Part shown: piece after piece, positions 41,901-51,432 of the stretch | Position numbering within the stretch: the first letter of the stretch is position 1 | Layout: each line of letters begins with the position of its first letter | From: Clostridia bacterium | GTDB taxonomy: Bacteria > Bacillota > Clostridia > Caldicoprobacterales > Caldicoprobacteraceae | Direction: 5' to 3' | DNA: 57,098 nucleotides | Assembly: GCA_017577715.1 (NCBI GenBank) | Contig: PKRC01000011.1 | Location: 1 to 57,098, forward strand | Notes under the pieces: generated by a model | Database searches by the model: none | What the model saw: the letters and a program-made list of their open reading frames with translations, nothing else | What the model was told of the DNA's origin: nothing | Made by a program: the position numbers and the translations under genes

Positions 41901-43244
41901 GTCATTGTTCCATATGCCGTCTCCCGTATATCCTTCTCTATCTTTATAATTAGGATTATCCGGCAGTTCATACCAGTCTTCATGATATTCAACTGGTTCA
42001 TAGCCCCTGCTGTACTGCTTGAGCCGGTTATTGGAAGGATCTCCGTCATAAAACCTGTCAGGGAAAATTTGATACATTACAGCTCCTTTCATCCAGTCAG
42101 GGGTATCCAAGTTTTCATCATATACAACCAATACAAAGTCTTTGTTTACGGTATCTGTGGCCTTCCCCACCCCTCCTAGCTGTTCATCGTCATCCCCGTA
42201 GTAAGCCGTCTTTGTACCATCTTTAAGCACAAAATAATACCATATTCTGGTTGGATACTCAAACTTTAGCTGTACTTCCCAGTATTCATACTTACCATCA
42301 GAGCTTTCACCCACTTTATACATAGGAAGCTCGTTTCTCGTCTTCTTTATGTCATCCCAGTAAGAAATCTTAGCGGATTCAAGGTCATGTTTTTTGGCTT
42401 GTATCCTTAACGTTACCGTTTCACCCGTTTTTACGGCTCCAAAAGGATAGCGGAAAAATGCATCACGAGTATCATGTTTTAGTTCATCATAGTGTATATC
42501 ATTGTCCAACTCTGTTGAAGGCGCATTGTAATCTGTCCATATTCTATGCGATAGTGCATCATAATAAAATGTGATCTGGGTATCATAAGCAACATTTAAG
42601 GGAATATTGGAACCATCCCTTTGCCCATTTAAACCGTAATTCTCATCCCAGGAAGGCCCCAGAGTTATTTTAAATTCATAGTTCCCTCTGGGAACCAAAG
42701 CTGTATATTGATAGATATTATCAAAGTCGTCATCTCTCATTATAGCCGTAGAAGTCTGCGGGTTCCAGTCATCGCCTGCATTTATGGCTGACTGTATTGT
42801 GCCCACAACTCTTGGAAGCTTTTCTTCTGGGATAGGCGTATATTTCGTGGAATCTGTGACTCTCGAGGTATAATAATTAAAGTAAAAAGTGATTACAGAA
42901 GGCGAATCAAGGTGAAAGCTTAAATTCCCCTGTGAAGGTACTCCACCGCCTTCCCAGGAATGGTTGAGAGCAACCTTATATTCGTAATCGCCAGCAGGCA
43001 ATTCGGTAGGCGTAGTAAATTCATAAAATCCGTTGCCTTTATACGTCATTATAGTTTTATTACTATTTACATTCCAATCCTCGTCGCCCATCTTTGATTG
43101 GAAATTGCCTACTACATTGGCTATTACGAATATCTGTTCTTCCGTGTTGGCGCTGGCCAACTGTACAGGTGATATGCATCCAAATATAATTGCAAATGTG
43201 AAAATAATGGATAGCGAGAAAGCCACTGACCTTCTTTCTGACAT
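38742..43244 (-). CDS. secreted multidomain amylopullulanase (GH13), ends at an amber codon
   Basis: A 1500-residue protein. Signal peptide at 1-32 (TFAIIFGCISPVQLASA). Two X25-type pullulanase modules (about 36-135 and 143-235), a CBM34-like domain (250-370), and the GH13 barrel (380-860) with VILDGVFNHTSDDS, GWRLDVANEV (nucleophile), MIAELWEDAS (acid/base) and LLGSHDT. Then come two FN3 domains flanking a further beta domain, a CBM20-like domain (TPDDGVNIAGNFPGYFWDPA), a Big-like domain, and the 12-residue repeats. It resembles Thermoanaerobacter amylopullulanases that cut alpha-1,4 and alpha-1,6 bonds. It starts with ATG 43244 just after the alpha-amylase gene. The full reading without the amber would be 1616 residues plus that codon. 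Confidence 0.93.
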   Translation of the reverse strand: MSERRSVAFSLSIIFTFAIIFGCISPVQLASANTEEQIFVIANVVGNFQSKMGDEDWNVNSNKTIMTYKGNGFYEFTTPTELPAGDYEYKVALNHSWEGGGVPSQGNLSFHLDSPSVITFYFNYYTSRVTDSTKYTPIPEEKLPRVVGTIQSAINAGDDWNPQTSTAIMRDDDFDNIYQYTALVPRGNYEFKITLGPSWDENYGLNGQRDGSNIPLNVAYDTQITFYYDALSHRIWTDYNAPSTELDNDIHYDELKHDTRDAFFRYPFGAVKTGETVTLRIQAKKHDLESAKISYWDDIKKTRNELPMYKVGESSDGKYEYWEVQLKFEYPTRIWYYFVLKDGTKTAYYGDDDEQLGGVGKATDTVNKDFVLVVYDENLDTPDWMKGAVMYQIFPDRFYDGDPSNNRLKQYSRGYEPVEYHEDWYELPDNPNYKDREGYTGDGIWNNDFFGGDLQGIIEKLDYLKELGISVIYLNPIFQSPSNHRYDTSDYKKIDELLGDLDTFKELMREAHARGIKVILDGVFNHTSDDSIYFDRYGKYLDTGIGAYQAWRLKVQSPYSEWYEIRDDGSYDGWWGFDSMPVIRSVNGSEYNVESWANFIINDEEAVAKYWLNPDGDRDAGADGWRLDVANEVAGDFWAHFRKAIDTVKPGAPMIAELWEDASLELLGNSFNSVMNYLFRNAVISFILDETFYDGNVTHTPIDAEKLDERLMSIYERYPLPVFYSTMNLLGSHDTMRILTVFGYDSADEGKNSQEAKEQAIKRLKLATILQMGYPGMPSIYYGDEAGLSGGKDPDCRRTFPWGKENTELQEFFKKVISIRNENQVLKTGDLQTLYAQGDVYAYGRRIINGKDAFGNEYADSAAIVVVNKGEPTRITIDTRKFIRDGVEFKDALSGKSYVVEDGKVVIEVGAMSGAMLISVSGQDLTAPASVTNLKATSGKGWVTLEWSPVAGAKSYNVYRSTIKGGLYEKIACNIEGTSYTDSEVINGLRYVYSVTAVDEYGNESAMSDEVEAYPAIAIGWAGNLSEIGEHVIGVENIVKVYAEVWAEGLTDGAGQGENMIAQLGYRYAGDGADVDGIQVNTDWKWINAIYVGDSGNNDLYMAQFVPDFTGTWEYKMRFSSNQGQDWTVTETKKFNVIHSEDINPPTAPVLLEPPVESLAVTLSWSASEDDVKVYGYEIYRALEENGPFVRISTVYDDLKYVDKDVSNGNEYYYKVVAFDTSFNRSASNVVKATPDLVQVEVTFNVTVPDYTPDDGVNIAGNFPGYFWDPAANRMEKVDSHTYSITFILDQGTQLEYKYARGSWNNVEKGEYGEEIDNRKITITNQGSNRMVVNDIVCRWRDIPLYIYYPENNTIVDADILEIEIKGNTYKGARVTINRDTYSETFIQEENGQFIRSVPVEYGTNVINIHVEPSNGNSDQELIKDISITVIRKDTQADQPSEDDTGRPGEGEQPGDTGRPGEGEQPGDTGRPGEGEQPGDTGRPGEGEQPGDTGRPEEGE

Positions 43245-43274
43245 TTACACTCCCCCTTTTTATGTTTTATATTT

Positions 43275-44765
43275 CTATTGTGAAACTAAAACTATATACT
43301 CCCAAGGCTCAAGTTTCAGCTTTTGTTGAGGTGATAAGTTAAAATTTTGACCTGTAAAAAACTGTTGATACTCTCCTGCCGAATTTCCAATTTTTATTTC
43401 CACAGCGCAGGCCTCTTTTGAAAGGTTCATGATAACGATAACCCTATTCCCATCCTTCACCCTTTCAAAAGCCAGGACGTTGTTACTTGTAGTCTCAAAA
43501 ATGTTGACTTCCCCACCAGCATCACCATTCCAGAGAGCAGGATTTTTCTTTTTCAATTCTATAAGTTTTTTATAAAACTCCTGCATGCTTAAATCGCTCC
43601 AATCAATTTCATCCTTTTCAAAAAACTTCAATCTTTTGTTAAGGCCTGCTTCCTGACCCGAATATATAAGGGGGATTCCAGGTACGGTAAAAGTAAGTAC
43701 CGCCATGGTTTTTACCGCATCTCCCAACCTTTCATATTCTGTTCCATTCCAGGAATTTTCGTCATGATTTGAGGTAAAATGCATAGGGTAAGTCCCTCTG
43801 GGATAAATGCTGTCTATTTTCTTAAGGTATACCTCTACATGTTTTGCAATATTGGTACCTTTTGCTATATTGTTCATTATGTTATATAACTCCCATCCGT
43901 AATTAGCGTTAAAAGCCTTATCCAACAAAGCCATTACTCTGTTATCCTCTGCCAGCATAAAAACCTCTTTTATCCTATCCAGTTCGTCCCTTGCCGCTTC
44001 CCAAAAATCTACGGGCACACCTCCCGCATAGTCAGCACGAAAACCGTCCACACCTATCTCTTCAACCCAAAATTTCATGGCCTCTATCATAGCCTTACGC
44101 ATATCTTGATTGTCGTAGTTCAGCTGCGCAACATCTGTCCAATCAGTACCCAGAGGATGAATGATTTCACCCTTTAAATTCCGTACATACCAGTCGGGAT
44201 GTTCCTTTATCCATGGATTATCCCAGCCGGTATGATTGGCTACCCAATCCAATATGACCTTAAACCCCATTTCATGGCACTCGTCAACAATCTGTTTGAA
44301 CTCCTCTAAAGTGCCAAATTCAGGGTTTACATCTTTATAATCTTTAACGGAATAATAAGACCCCAGCACGCCTTTGCGCCTCTCCTGGGATATCGGATGT
44401 ATGGGCATAAACCACAAAATATCCACGCCCAATTCCTTTAAACGGGGCAAATGTTCCCTAAAAGCTTCAAAAGTCCCCTCTTTGGTATATTGCCTTATGT
44501 TTACCTCGTATATCACAGCGTTTTTAGACCAATCAGGGACTTTAACCTGTGATACTTTACGCTCATCCTTTTCCTCATTGCCTCTTGTAACTTCCCGGGC
44601 ACCATCTTCATTTTGATTTTCTGATGACTCGGAAACATCTTGTAAAAGGCCTTCTTTCATGCCAGCCTCCTCCTGATTATGTACAGAATTTTCAACAAGC
44701 TGGCATGATATCAAGCTCAGCGCTATGGTAGCAGCTATCAATACTTGTAATATTGGATATCTCAT
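43275..44765 (-). CDS. lipoprotein alpha-amylase (GH13)
   Basis: A 496-residue protein. The signal ends in a lipobox (ALSLISC, Cys21), so it should be a membrane-anchored lipoprotein. An acidic linker to about residue 75 precedes the barrel: IYEVNIRQYTKEGTFEAFRE, GFKVILDWVANHTGWDNP, VDGFRADYAGGVPVDFWEAA (nucleophile Asp), VFMLAEDN (Glu), and FTSNHDENSWNGTEYERLGD. It likely trims starch fragments at the cell surface for the adjacent ABC transporter. It follows malG by 49 bp, in the operon. Confidence 0.93.
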   Translation of the reverse strand: MRYPILQVLIAATIALSLISCQLVENSVHNQEEAGMKEGLLQDVSESSENQNEDGAREVTRGNEEKDERKVSQVKVPDWSKNAVIYEVNIRQYTKEGTFEAFREHLPRLKELGVDILWFMPIHPISQERRKGVLGSYYSVKDYKDVNPEFGTLEEFKQIVDECHEMGFKVILDWVANHTGWDNPWIKEHPDWYVRNLKGEIIHPLGTDWTDVAQLNYDNQDMRKAMIEAMKFWVEEIGVDGFRADYAGGVPVDFWEAARDELDRIKEVFMLAEDNRVMALLDKAFNANYGWELYNIMNNIAKGTNIAKHVEVYLKKIDSIYPRGTYPMHFTSNHDENSWNGTEYERLGDAVKTMAVLTFTVPGIPLIYSGQEAGLNKRLKFFEKDEIDWSDLSMQEFYKKLIELKKKNPALWNGDAGGEVNIFETTSNNVLAFERVKDGNRVIVIMNLSKEACAVEIKIGNSAGEYQQFFTGQNFNLSPQQKLKLEPWEYIVLVSQ

Positions 44766-44814
44766 TTTATCATATCCCCCGCAATCCTTTTGATTAAAAA
44801 GCGTTTGAGCGGTC

Positions 44815-45711
44815 TCACTTGTTGGCCCCAGCTATAAGCCCTTCCAACAAATATCTCTGCAAAGCGACGTACAAAATGGTGATAGGTACTGCCACCAGCA
44901 CTGCCCCCGCTGCGAACATGGTAAAGTTGTTGTTGGTATTGCCTGCAATCAGGTCAAAGAGCCCTATTGCCAGGGTTTTCTTACTGTTGCTGCTTAAAAT
45001 CAGTCTAGGGAATATAAAATCCATCCAAGGAGCCATAAACTGGGTAAGAGCTACAAATGTGATAATCGGCTTCATAAGCGGCAAAATGATCTTTGTAAAT
45101 ATGGTCATATTAGAGGCGCCATCCAATTTAGCGGCTTCATCGAAGCTCTTCGGAATTGAAGCCATGTACCCTTTTACCAACCAAGTATTATATGGAATCT
45201 GCCCAGCTGCGTATACCAGTATAAGCCCTAAATGGTTATCCAAAAGTTGAAGCTGCCAGAGCAACATGTATATGGCGATCATGCCCATAAAACTTGGGAA
45301 CATTTGAAGTACCAATATGGAAAGCAAAGCTATCTTCTTACCCCTGAACTTAAACCTCGAAAAGATATACCCCGTCATGGTTGTCAAAACTACTGACAAT
45401 ATCATGTTGGCTATGGCTATCTTTAACGTATTCCAATACCATTGAAGAAATTTTGTCTCAGTGAACAACCTTTTGTAATGCATCAGAGTAGGGTTCTTAG
45501 GTATAGCGGTGGCCGACAAAAGACTGCTTGAAGGATTGAATGACGAGCCAATTATCCAAATTAAAGGTATAATAACCAAAATAGCAATTAATATCAATAA
45601 GGCATAAATAAGCACCGTTATTAACACATCAATCCCTTTAGGGATTGATGTTGCTGACCTTCTATTAGTTTCAATAATAATTTGCCTGCTTGTATAGGCT
45701 GCATTGCTCAT
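44815..45711 (-). CDS. malG: MalG-type maltose/maltodextrin ABC permease
   Basis: A 298-residue inner-membrane permease with six helices and the EAA loop SFDEAAKLDGASNMTIFTKI (about residues 195-214), which contacts the ATPase. Start MSNAAYTSRQ at 45711, 2 bp after malF. It pairs with MalF to form the channel for maltodextrins bound by MalE. Confidence 0.94.
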   Translation of the reverse strand: MSNAAYTSRQIIIETNRRSATSIPKGIDVLITVLIYALLILIAILVIIPLIWIIGSSFNPSSSLLSATAIPKNPTLMHYKRLFTETKFLQWYWNTLKIAIANMILSVVLTTMTGYIFSRFKFRGKKIALLSILVLQMFPSFMGMIAIYMLLWQLQLLDNHLGLILVYAAGQIPYNTWLVKGYMASIPKSFDEAAKLDGASNMTIFTKIILPLMKPIITFVALTQFMAPWMDFIFPRLILSSNSKKTLAIGLFDLIAGNTNNNFTMFAAGAVLVAVPITILYVALQRYLLEGLIAGANK

Positions 45712-45713
45712 CT

Positions 45714-47012
45714 TTATATCATATCCTCCTCTTTAAAGGATTTGGTTCTCAAAAAGTTCCAAGCCGATATAGAACCTATCAGCAAGAATATGAGTATGGA
45801 CATAACCGAAGCCATGTTAAACTGCTTATTGTTTAATGTCATCTTATATATCCATGTTATTAGTATATCGGTATGGCCAGCAAACTTATAAGCGGGGTTG
45901 ATGGGATTCCCCTCGGTGAGAAAATATATCACGTTAAAGTTATTAAAGTTGTGAGCAAATGACATTATAAGCAGAGGTGCTGTGGAATACAATACCAGAG
46001 GTAGTGTTATCTTCCAAAACTCATCGGAAGCATTTGCACCATCAATTCTTGCTGCTTCATATAACTCCTTATCTATGCTGGTCATCACACTAGTCATAAG
46101 CGCCATAAAATAGGGAAAGCCCAGCCATAGGTTTACAAGTATTATGGTAACCTTGGCCAAAGTTGGATCGGATAACCACGGTATATTTTGCTGTATCAAT
46201 CCGTATTCCCTGAGCAGGCGGTTTATAGGACCAAACTGCCCGTTAAACAGATTTCTAAAAATCAGCAATGATATCATGCCCGGCATAGCCCAAGGCAGTA
46301 TATAGATTGTACGCCAAAATTTTTTAAATTTTACCCGCTTGCTGTTGATAAGTACGGCCACTAAAAGGCCACCAAAAAAACAAGTGGTAGTGGATACAAC
46401 CGCCCATATGACGGTCCAGGTCAACACCCCTAAAAAGGTCTGGTTCCACATAGGCAACCTGAATATATTCTTAAAATTCTCAAAGCCCACCCAGTCAACC
46501 AGCTTGGCAGGAGGTAAGTGGTCAGGAGCAGAATAATTTGTAAAAGCCACACAAAACCCAAATATAAGGGGTAATACCACCAAAAATAACACAAACAGTG
46601 CTGCCGGAATCAACATGATATATGCAAAAGACTTATCCCATAGCTGCTTAAATGATTCTATAGTTGAGGGCAATTTTTCTCCTTTATTACGTAATTCGCC
46701 TGTCTTTATAGCATCTCTGATGTTTAAAACATATAATACCAACACTATTACCAATACCAACAAGCATATAATGCCTTTAACCATGAGAATTATCGAGTTA
46801 TCGCCGTGTATAGCTATACCGCCTTCTATCCTTGTAGGCGTCTCTCCTAGCGTAATAAGGCCCCATAATCCATTGTAAAAATATTGATAATTTAGGAAGA
46901 CTATAAATTGAATTATCAAAAACATTATTCCCTTTAAATACTGCCTGTTATAAAATTGTCCTGCACCCCACACAATAGCAGATAATATGCCGGCCGTTAT
47001 GGACTTTTTCAT
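45714..47012 (-). CDS. malF: MalF-type maltose/maltodextrin ABC permease with extra N-terminal membrane domain
   Basis: A 432-residue permease, longer than the usual ~300 for Firmicute sugar permeases. Residues 1-~105 add two or three hydrophobic segments (AGILSAIVWGAGQFYNRQYL and IILMVKGIICLLVLVIVLVL). The standard permease starts at about 125 and ends with the EAA loop KELYEAARIDGANASDEFW. The N-terminal part is like the extra helices of enterobacterial MalF. It lies between malE and malG. No malK is present, so an ATPase encoded elsewhere must drive it. Confidence 0.93.
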   Translation of the reverse strand: MKKSITAGILSAIVWGAGQFYNRQYLKGIMFLIIQFIVFLNYQYFYNGLWGLITLGETPTRIEGGIAIHGDNSIILMVKGIICLLVLVIVLVLYVLNIRDAIKTGELRNKGEKLPSTIESFKQLWDKSFAYIMLIPAALFVLFLVVLPLIFGFCVAFTNYSAPDHLPPAKLVDWVGFENFKNIFRLPMWNQTFLGVLTWTVIWAVVSTTTCFFGGLLVAVLINSKRVKFKKFWRTIYILPWAMPGMISLLIFRNLFNGQFGPINRLLREYGLIQQNIPWLSDPTLAKVTIILVNLWLGFPYFMALMTSVMTSIDKELYEAARIDGANASDEFWKITLPLVLYSTAPLLIMSFAHNFNNFNVIYFLTEGNPINPAYKFAGHTDILITWIYKMTLNNKQFNMASVMSILIFLLIGSISAWNFLRTKSFKEEDMI

Positions 47013-47101
47013 AAAGGAAATCCCCTTTCCCTAAGCTGAAATAAACTAATAAGGGGAGAGAAAGCCCGGCATAGCGCCAAGCTTCTCTCCATCCCTTTAA
47101 T

Positions 47102-48427
47102 TTATTGCGTCGACAAAACAGAGTAAAATTCCTCCTGCGCCGATTTCAGTGCCGTCTCTGGGTCTTGAATTCCATCCCATACAGCAGTAAATGCTTTCTT
47201 ATAGGGATCCCATACGTGAGCCATTTCGGGTATCGAGGGCATGGGCGTGCTGTTCTCCGCTTGTTCAGCAACAGCCTTCAAATATTCGTCATTGGCCAGT
47301 ATGGTCTCCTGAGCGTTCAGGCTAGCAGGCAATTCATATTTGGTTTCATACATTATTCTCAATCCCTCTTCGCTGGCTAAAAACTTAGCCAACAATTTGG
47401 CTGCATTGGGGTATTTAGTATACGAACTTACGCATGCGACATCCACCGTTGAGAAAGTAATTGGATAATTGCCGTTGGGCAATTTGGGAAGCTTGGTAAT
47501 TCCAAAATTCACACCGGCATTTTGGAAATCTTTGATAGACCATGGACCAGTTATTGCATATGGCGCTTCCCCAGAGGAGAATAGTGAGGTCATAGCATCC
47601 CATGTAGCATCCTGCGATGGTACCGGATATATCTCCTTTAACTTTTGATAGAATTTCATGCCTTCAATGGCTTCAGGAGTATCCCATCCCAGCTGGTTTT
47701 TATCGTCCATATTGGGTCCAAACATCTTGTACCCGTATCCGGCTAAAAACCCATGTGCAAAATACGGCTCATTGGCCTGCCATACCAGAGCAAATTTATT
47801 AGCAGAAGGATCGTTGAACTCCCTAGCAAATTCGAACATTTCATCCCATGTTTCTACCGGTTTATCCACCAAATCCTTATTATAGAAGAGAGCAATGGTC
47901 TTAACCGTCAACGGAAATCCGTATATCTTTCCTTTGTAAGAAGCGGCTTGGATTGCTACGTCCATGAAATTTTCCTTTACATAGTCGGCAAAAACATCAT
48001 TTTCTAATATGAGACCTGATTCCGCTGCAACTGTAACATGGTCGTGCGCTGTTACAAATACATCAGCTCCAACCCCTGCGGGACCATCGAGTTCAAGCTT
48101 GCTGCGCGCATCGGTGGTACCCACGTTTTCCACCGTCAATTCGATGTCTGGATATAGCTTATTCCATGCCTCCACTATCCTCTCGTTGTATTCATCATTA
48201 TCCATCCACAGCTTCAGCTTTGCTCCTTCTTCAGGCTGAATCTCTTCTGCTTTATCCCCCGCAGACGTTTCCTCCTGCCCGCCTACACTTTCCTGCTGCG
48301 TCTGCTGTCCACTGCCCGTTTGAGTGGTGGACTCGCTTTGCGTGCCGCTGTTCTTAACACCGCATCCTGCTATTAGCAAAGCCATCAAAAATACGCAAAC
48401 CAAGATAATTGATAGGCTCTTTTTCAT
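47102..48427 (-). CDS. malE: MalE-type maltodextrin-binding lipoprotein
   Basis: A 441-residue solute-binding protein. Signal and lipobox MKKSLSIILVCVFLMALLIA-GC (Cys22) precede a Ser/Gln/Glu linker, then the two-domain fold with LKLWMDNDEYNERIVEAWNK, FVTAHDHVTVAAESGLI, YGFPLTVKTIALFYNKDLVD and AITGPWSIKDFQNAGVNFGI, all typical for MalE. ATG 48427 is chosen by GGAGGGG and the signal. It collects maltodextrins and delivers them to MalFG. Confidence 0.94.
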   Translation of the reverse strand: MKKSLSIILVCVFLMALLIAGCGVKNSGTQSESTTQTGSGQQTQQESVGGQEETSAGDKAEEIQPEEGAKLKLWMDNDEYNERIVEAWNKLYPDIELTVENVGTTDARSKLELDGPAGVGADVFVTAHDHVTVAAESGLILENDVFADYVKENFMDVAIQAASYKGKIYGFPLTVKTIALFYNKDLVDKPVETWDEMFEFAREFNDPSANKFALVWQANEPYFAHGFLAGYGYKMFGPNMDDKNQLGWDTPEAIEGMKFYQKLKEIYPVPSQDATWDAMTSLFSSGEAPYAITGPWSIKDFQNAGVNFGITKLPKLPNGNYPITFSTVDVACVSSYTKYPNAAKLLAKFLASEEGLRIMYETKYELPASLNAQETILANDEYLKAVAEQAENSTPMPSIPEMAHVWDPYKKAFTAVWDGIQDPETALKSAQEEFYSVLSTQ

Positions 48428-48506
48428 TTTAGACCCCTCCATACTCATAGTTTTGTTTTTATGTACAACACCGTTTTTAGCGGCGTTGTATCCCACCTAT
48501 TTTTCT

Positions 48507-49511
48507 TTATAGCCTTGTGGATTCCCGTTCTACCAGCACAGTATCTACTATATAGTGGGTATAAGGCATGTCTTTTTTCTGTAGTTTCTCTATAAGTAGT
48601 TTGGCAGCATACTCTCCTAGCTTATGGGCATTTATGTCCACCGATGTTAAAGAAGGAACTTGATATTCCGCCAAATAGGTATTGTTAAACCCTACCATTG
48701 CGACTCCTTTTATTCCCAGCTCGTTCAGGACGTGGGTAGCACCCAACGCCAACAAGTCATCCGTTGTAACCACAGCTTGGGGAATCTTGTATGCTAAAAT
48801 TTCTTTCATAGCTTCATAACCGGCTTGCTTTGAAAAATGTTTGGCGAACTTCACCACTTTATCATCTTCACTGATAGCATGAGTCTGGAGAGCTTTTCTA
48901 TATCCATCAAATCTGTCACGGGTTACATATAAGTTTTCAGGTCCTCCTATAAAAGCGATATCCTTATAACCTTTTTTCACCAAAAAGTCCACTACATTGT
49001 ACATGGCTCGGAAGTTATCGTTATCAACCCATAAAACGTCATTGGGCTGTTCTGGTCTCCCAATTAAAACAAATGGGTGCCCTACATTTTTGAGATAGGA
49101 TATACACTTGTCATTTTGCCTGGAAGTGAAGAGAATGATCCCATCGACCAGTTTGCTCCTCACATAATGCTTTATAAACTCCAGTTCCTTTTCTTCATTT
49201 TCGCTGAAAGCATACATTATGTAGTATCCCTTTTTTTGAGCATATACGCTGATCCCTTTCATGGCTTGCATGAAAAAAGGATTTTCAAACAGGTCATCTT
49301 CACTGGTGGGCAGTATCAGGCCTAATATCCTGGTAGAATTGTTAGCAAGGCTTCTGGCTATTACATTGGGCTCGTAATTCAACTCCTTCATAGCCTTATA
49401 CACTTTTTCCTTGGTTTCCTGGCTTATCTTGGGACTATTGCTTATGACCCTCGATACGGTTGATGGAGACACATTTGCAAGTTTCGCTATGTCCTTAATA
49501 GTAATTCCCAA
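48507..49511 (-). CDS. LacI-family regulator of the starch operon
   Basis: A 334-residue repressor. The helix-turn-helix ITIKDIAKLANVSPSTVSRV occupies residues 3-22, followed by the hinge and a periplasmic-binding-like sensor domain (ILGLILPTSEDDLFENPFFM). It is probably a MalR-type regulator whose effector is maltose or another oligosaccharide. It lies inside the operon, between the GH15 and malE genes, so it is autoregulated. Two LacI-type operators in front of the operon are likely targets. Confidence 0.92.
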   Translation of the reverse strand: MGITIKDIAKLANVSPSTVSRVISNSPKISQETKEKVYKAMKELNYEPNVIARSLANNSTRILGLILPTSEDDLFENPFFMQAMKGISVYAQKKGYYIMYAFSENEEKELEFIKHYVRSKLVDGIILFTSRQNDKCISYLKNVGHPFVLIGRPEQPNDVLWVDNDNFRAMYNVVDFLVKKGYKDIAFIGGPENLYVTRDRFDGYRKALQTHAISEDDKVVKFAKHFSKQAGYEAMKEILAYKIPQAVVTTDDLLALGATHVLNELGIKGVAMVGFNNTYLAEYQVPSLTSVDINAHKLGEYAAKLLIEKLQKKDMPYTHYIVDTVLVERESTRL

Positions 49512-49538
49512 TTTCTTCTTCCCCTTTCTCTCGTGATT

Positions 49539-51419
49539 TTATTTCACAATTCCCTTATCCATTAACTTTTTAAGAACCATCACAAACATGGCATGAGACC
49601 ATGTAAGAGGTACTACCCAAGCAGGCTGTCCTGTATTTCTATGAATCTGTTCGGGGAACAATCCCATGGATGTTGCATGCTCCACAGCCCAGTCAAAGAG
49701 TTTTTTGGCCTTGTCATCTTCATCGATCAATGCATAATAGTATGCCAACCATAATGTCGTTAATATCCAGGGATTTCCTCCGCGATACGCATCATTTTCA
49801 TACCTCTTTATGCCCCCTATCTTTGGGCTCCATAACCGCGCTTCTATTAACTTGACAGTAGATACCATCCTTTCATCCCTTGCTTCAAATACCCCGAAAG
49901 GATACACCAACCCTAAAAGAGAAGCATCTATAGTAAAATCTTTGATTAACATTCCATTGTCCATCTTGAGGCTTCTTATAAAGTGGTTAGCTCCCGGTTC
50001 CCAACATAATTTCTCGATAGCCCTTTTTATGTCCTGTGCAATCTTATTCCACCTTTCGGCATCCTCATGAAACCCCATTTCTTTGGCTGCCTTAGCTGCG
50101 CTTATCAATCCTGCATACACATTTGCTGCTGAATACGTATGTTGACCTATTCGCTCTTCCCAAATATCGTAACAATCTGATGGCAAACCCGTATCGCTAT
50201 CCCTATAAGAAATTAAGAAATCTGCCCCTTTCTTTATACTCGGCCACATCTCGTGTAAAAACTCTAAGTTGTGTGTAACCTCATAATGCTCCCAAATACC
50301 CCACAATATAGAACCCGTCTCATCTATTTGCAATCCCCAGTTGGGAGCCACTGAACCATCCAAATAATATCTTTGAGCCCACGAACCATCACTGCACTGG
50401 GCCGATGCAGCCCATGAATAAAATTTACGGGCAATGTGATGGTACCCGGCCACATCCATAGCATTTGCTACATAGACTGCATCTCTTCCCCAGCAAAATC
50501 CATATCCGCCACAGTACAAAAAATCCTCATCCACTTCTGGTGCCGCCAGTATACCTCCCAAATCAGCGTGGCTCAAAAGATGAAATACCATGACCGACCT
50601 TTTACACAATGTATTAATTTTTTCATCATTTACTCTTAAGCAACCGTTTTCATAAATCTTTTTCCAATGCTCATAAATATCGTTTTCAATCAGAGATATA
50701 TCCTCAGATTTCAAAGCCTTCGCTGTTTCTAAAATGCCATCAATGGAATTGCCAGCTACTAAGTATATATCAACATCCACATATCCATATGCCCCAACAT
50801 CGCCTAAATCCCACATAAGGGCACCGCATGAAGAAATATCCTGGTTCTTGCAATTCAAGCTACAAGCCTTCACATGCTCCTTAGCATCTGCACCACATTG
50901 AAAGGCTGTTGCCCTCCTATTGCTAAATAGGGCTATGACGGTATCGGCCTGGTAGTGCAACAGGCCATCTATATACTTCAAATATTTAGTGGTGTTATAT
51001 CTGACGCGATCGTTTATAGCAAAGTCAGAATATTGCCACAGTTTGAGTGAAACCGTTTGCCCCGAAAGGTTTTTGATACGCCACCGCCTTACCAACACAT
51101 CTCGATCAATGAGCACAAAATCCTTTAATTCCCAGCCCAAGGGCAATACTTTATGTATGGCATTTGTCAGTACCACAGGTGAATCTTCCAGATAAGATTG
51201 AGTAAAATCCCATTCTGTTTCATCGTGGAGCCACAGTAAGTTGGTGTACCCCTCTATAGAAATCGCAAAATTCCACTCTTCTACTTGCTGATACACATCC
51301 AATCTAGGCCACCACAACCTATGTATTTGGCCGTTTGATGTCATCGAGGCCAACATCCTTCTGTTCCCTATTACAGCGCTTGCTAAGGTTGGCTTTGATA
51401 TGCGTAAATTCTTTTGCAA
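49539..51419 (-). CDS. GH15 glucoamylase-like glycoside hydrolase
   Basis: A 626-residue protein without a signal peptide. The N-terminal beta domain (1-~270) begins SAVIGNRRMLASMTSNGQIH and includes RLWWPRLDVYQQVEEWNFAI. The alpha/alpha barrel includes GFCWGRDAVYVANAMDVAGY, QIDETGSILWGIWEHYE and SDCYDIWEERIGQHTYSAAN (likely catalytic Glu). GH15 glucoamylases of Clostridia and archaea release glucose from maltooligosaccharides. Being intracellular, it would act on imported dextrins. It lies 13 bp after the neopullulanase gene. Confidence 0.9.
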   Translation of the reverse strand: MQKNLRISKPTLASAVIGNRRMLASMTSNGQIHRLWWPRLDVYQQVEEWNFAISIEGYTNLLWLHDETEWDFTQSYLEDSPVVLTNAIHKVLPLGWELKDFVLIDRDVLVRRWRIKNLSGQTVSLKLWQYSDFAINDRVRYNTTKYLKYIDGLLHYQADTVIALFSNRRATAFQCGADAKEHVKACSLNCKNQDISSCGALMWDLGDVGAYGYVDVDIYLVAGNSIDGILETAKALKSEDISLIENDIYEHWKKIYENGCLRVNDEKINTLCKRSVMVFHLLSHADLGGILAAPEVDEDFLYCGGYGFCWGRDAVYVANAMDVAGYHHIARKFYSWAASAQCSDGSWAQRYYLDGSVAPNWGLQIDETGSILWGIWEHYEVTHNLEFLHEMWPSIKKGADFLISYRDSDTGLPSDCYDIWEERIGQHTYSAANVYAGLISAAKAAKEMGFHEDAERWNKIAQDIKRAIEKLCWEPGANHFIRSLKMDNGMLIKDFTIDASLLGLVYPFGVFEARDERMVSTVKLIEARLWSPKIGGIKRYENDAYRGGNPWILTTLWLAYYYALIDEDDKAKKLFDWAVEHATSMGLFPEQIHRNTGQPAWVVPLTWSHAMFVMVLKKLMDKGIVK

Positions 51420-51432
51420 ATCGCCTCAACTC

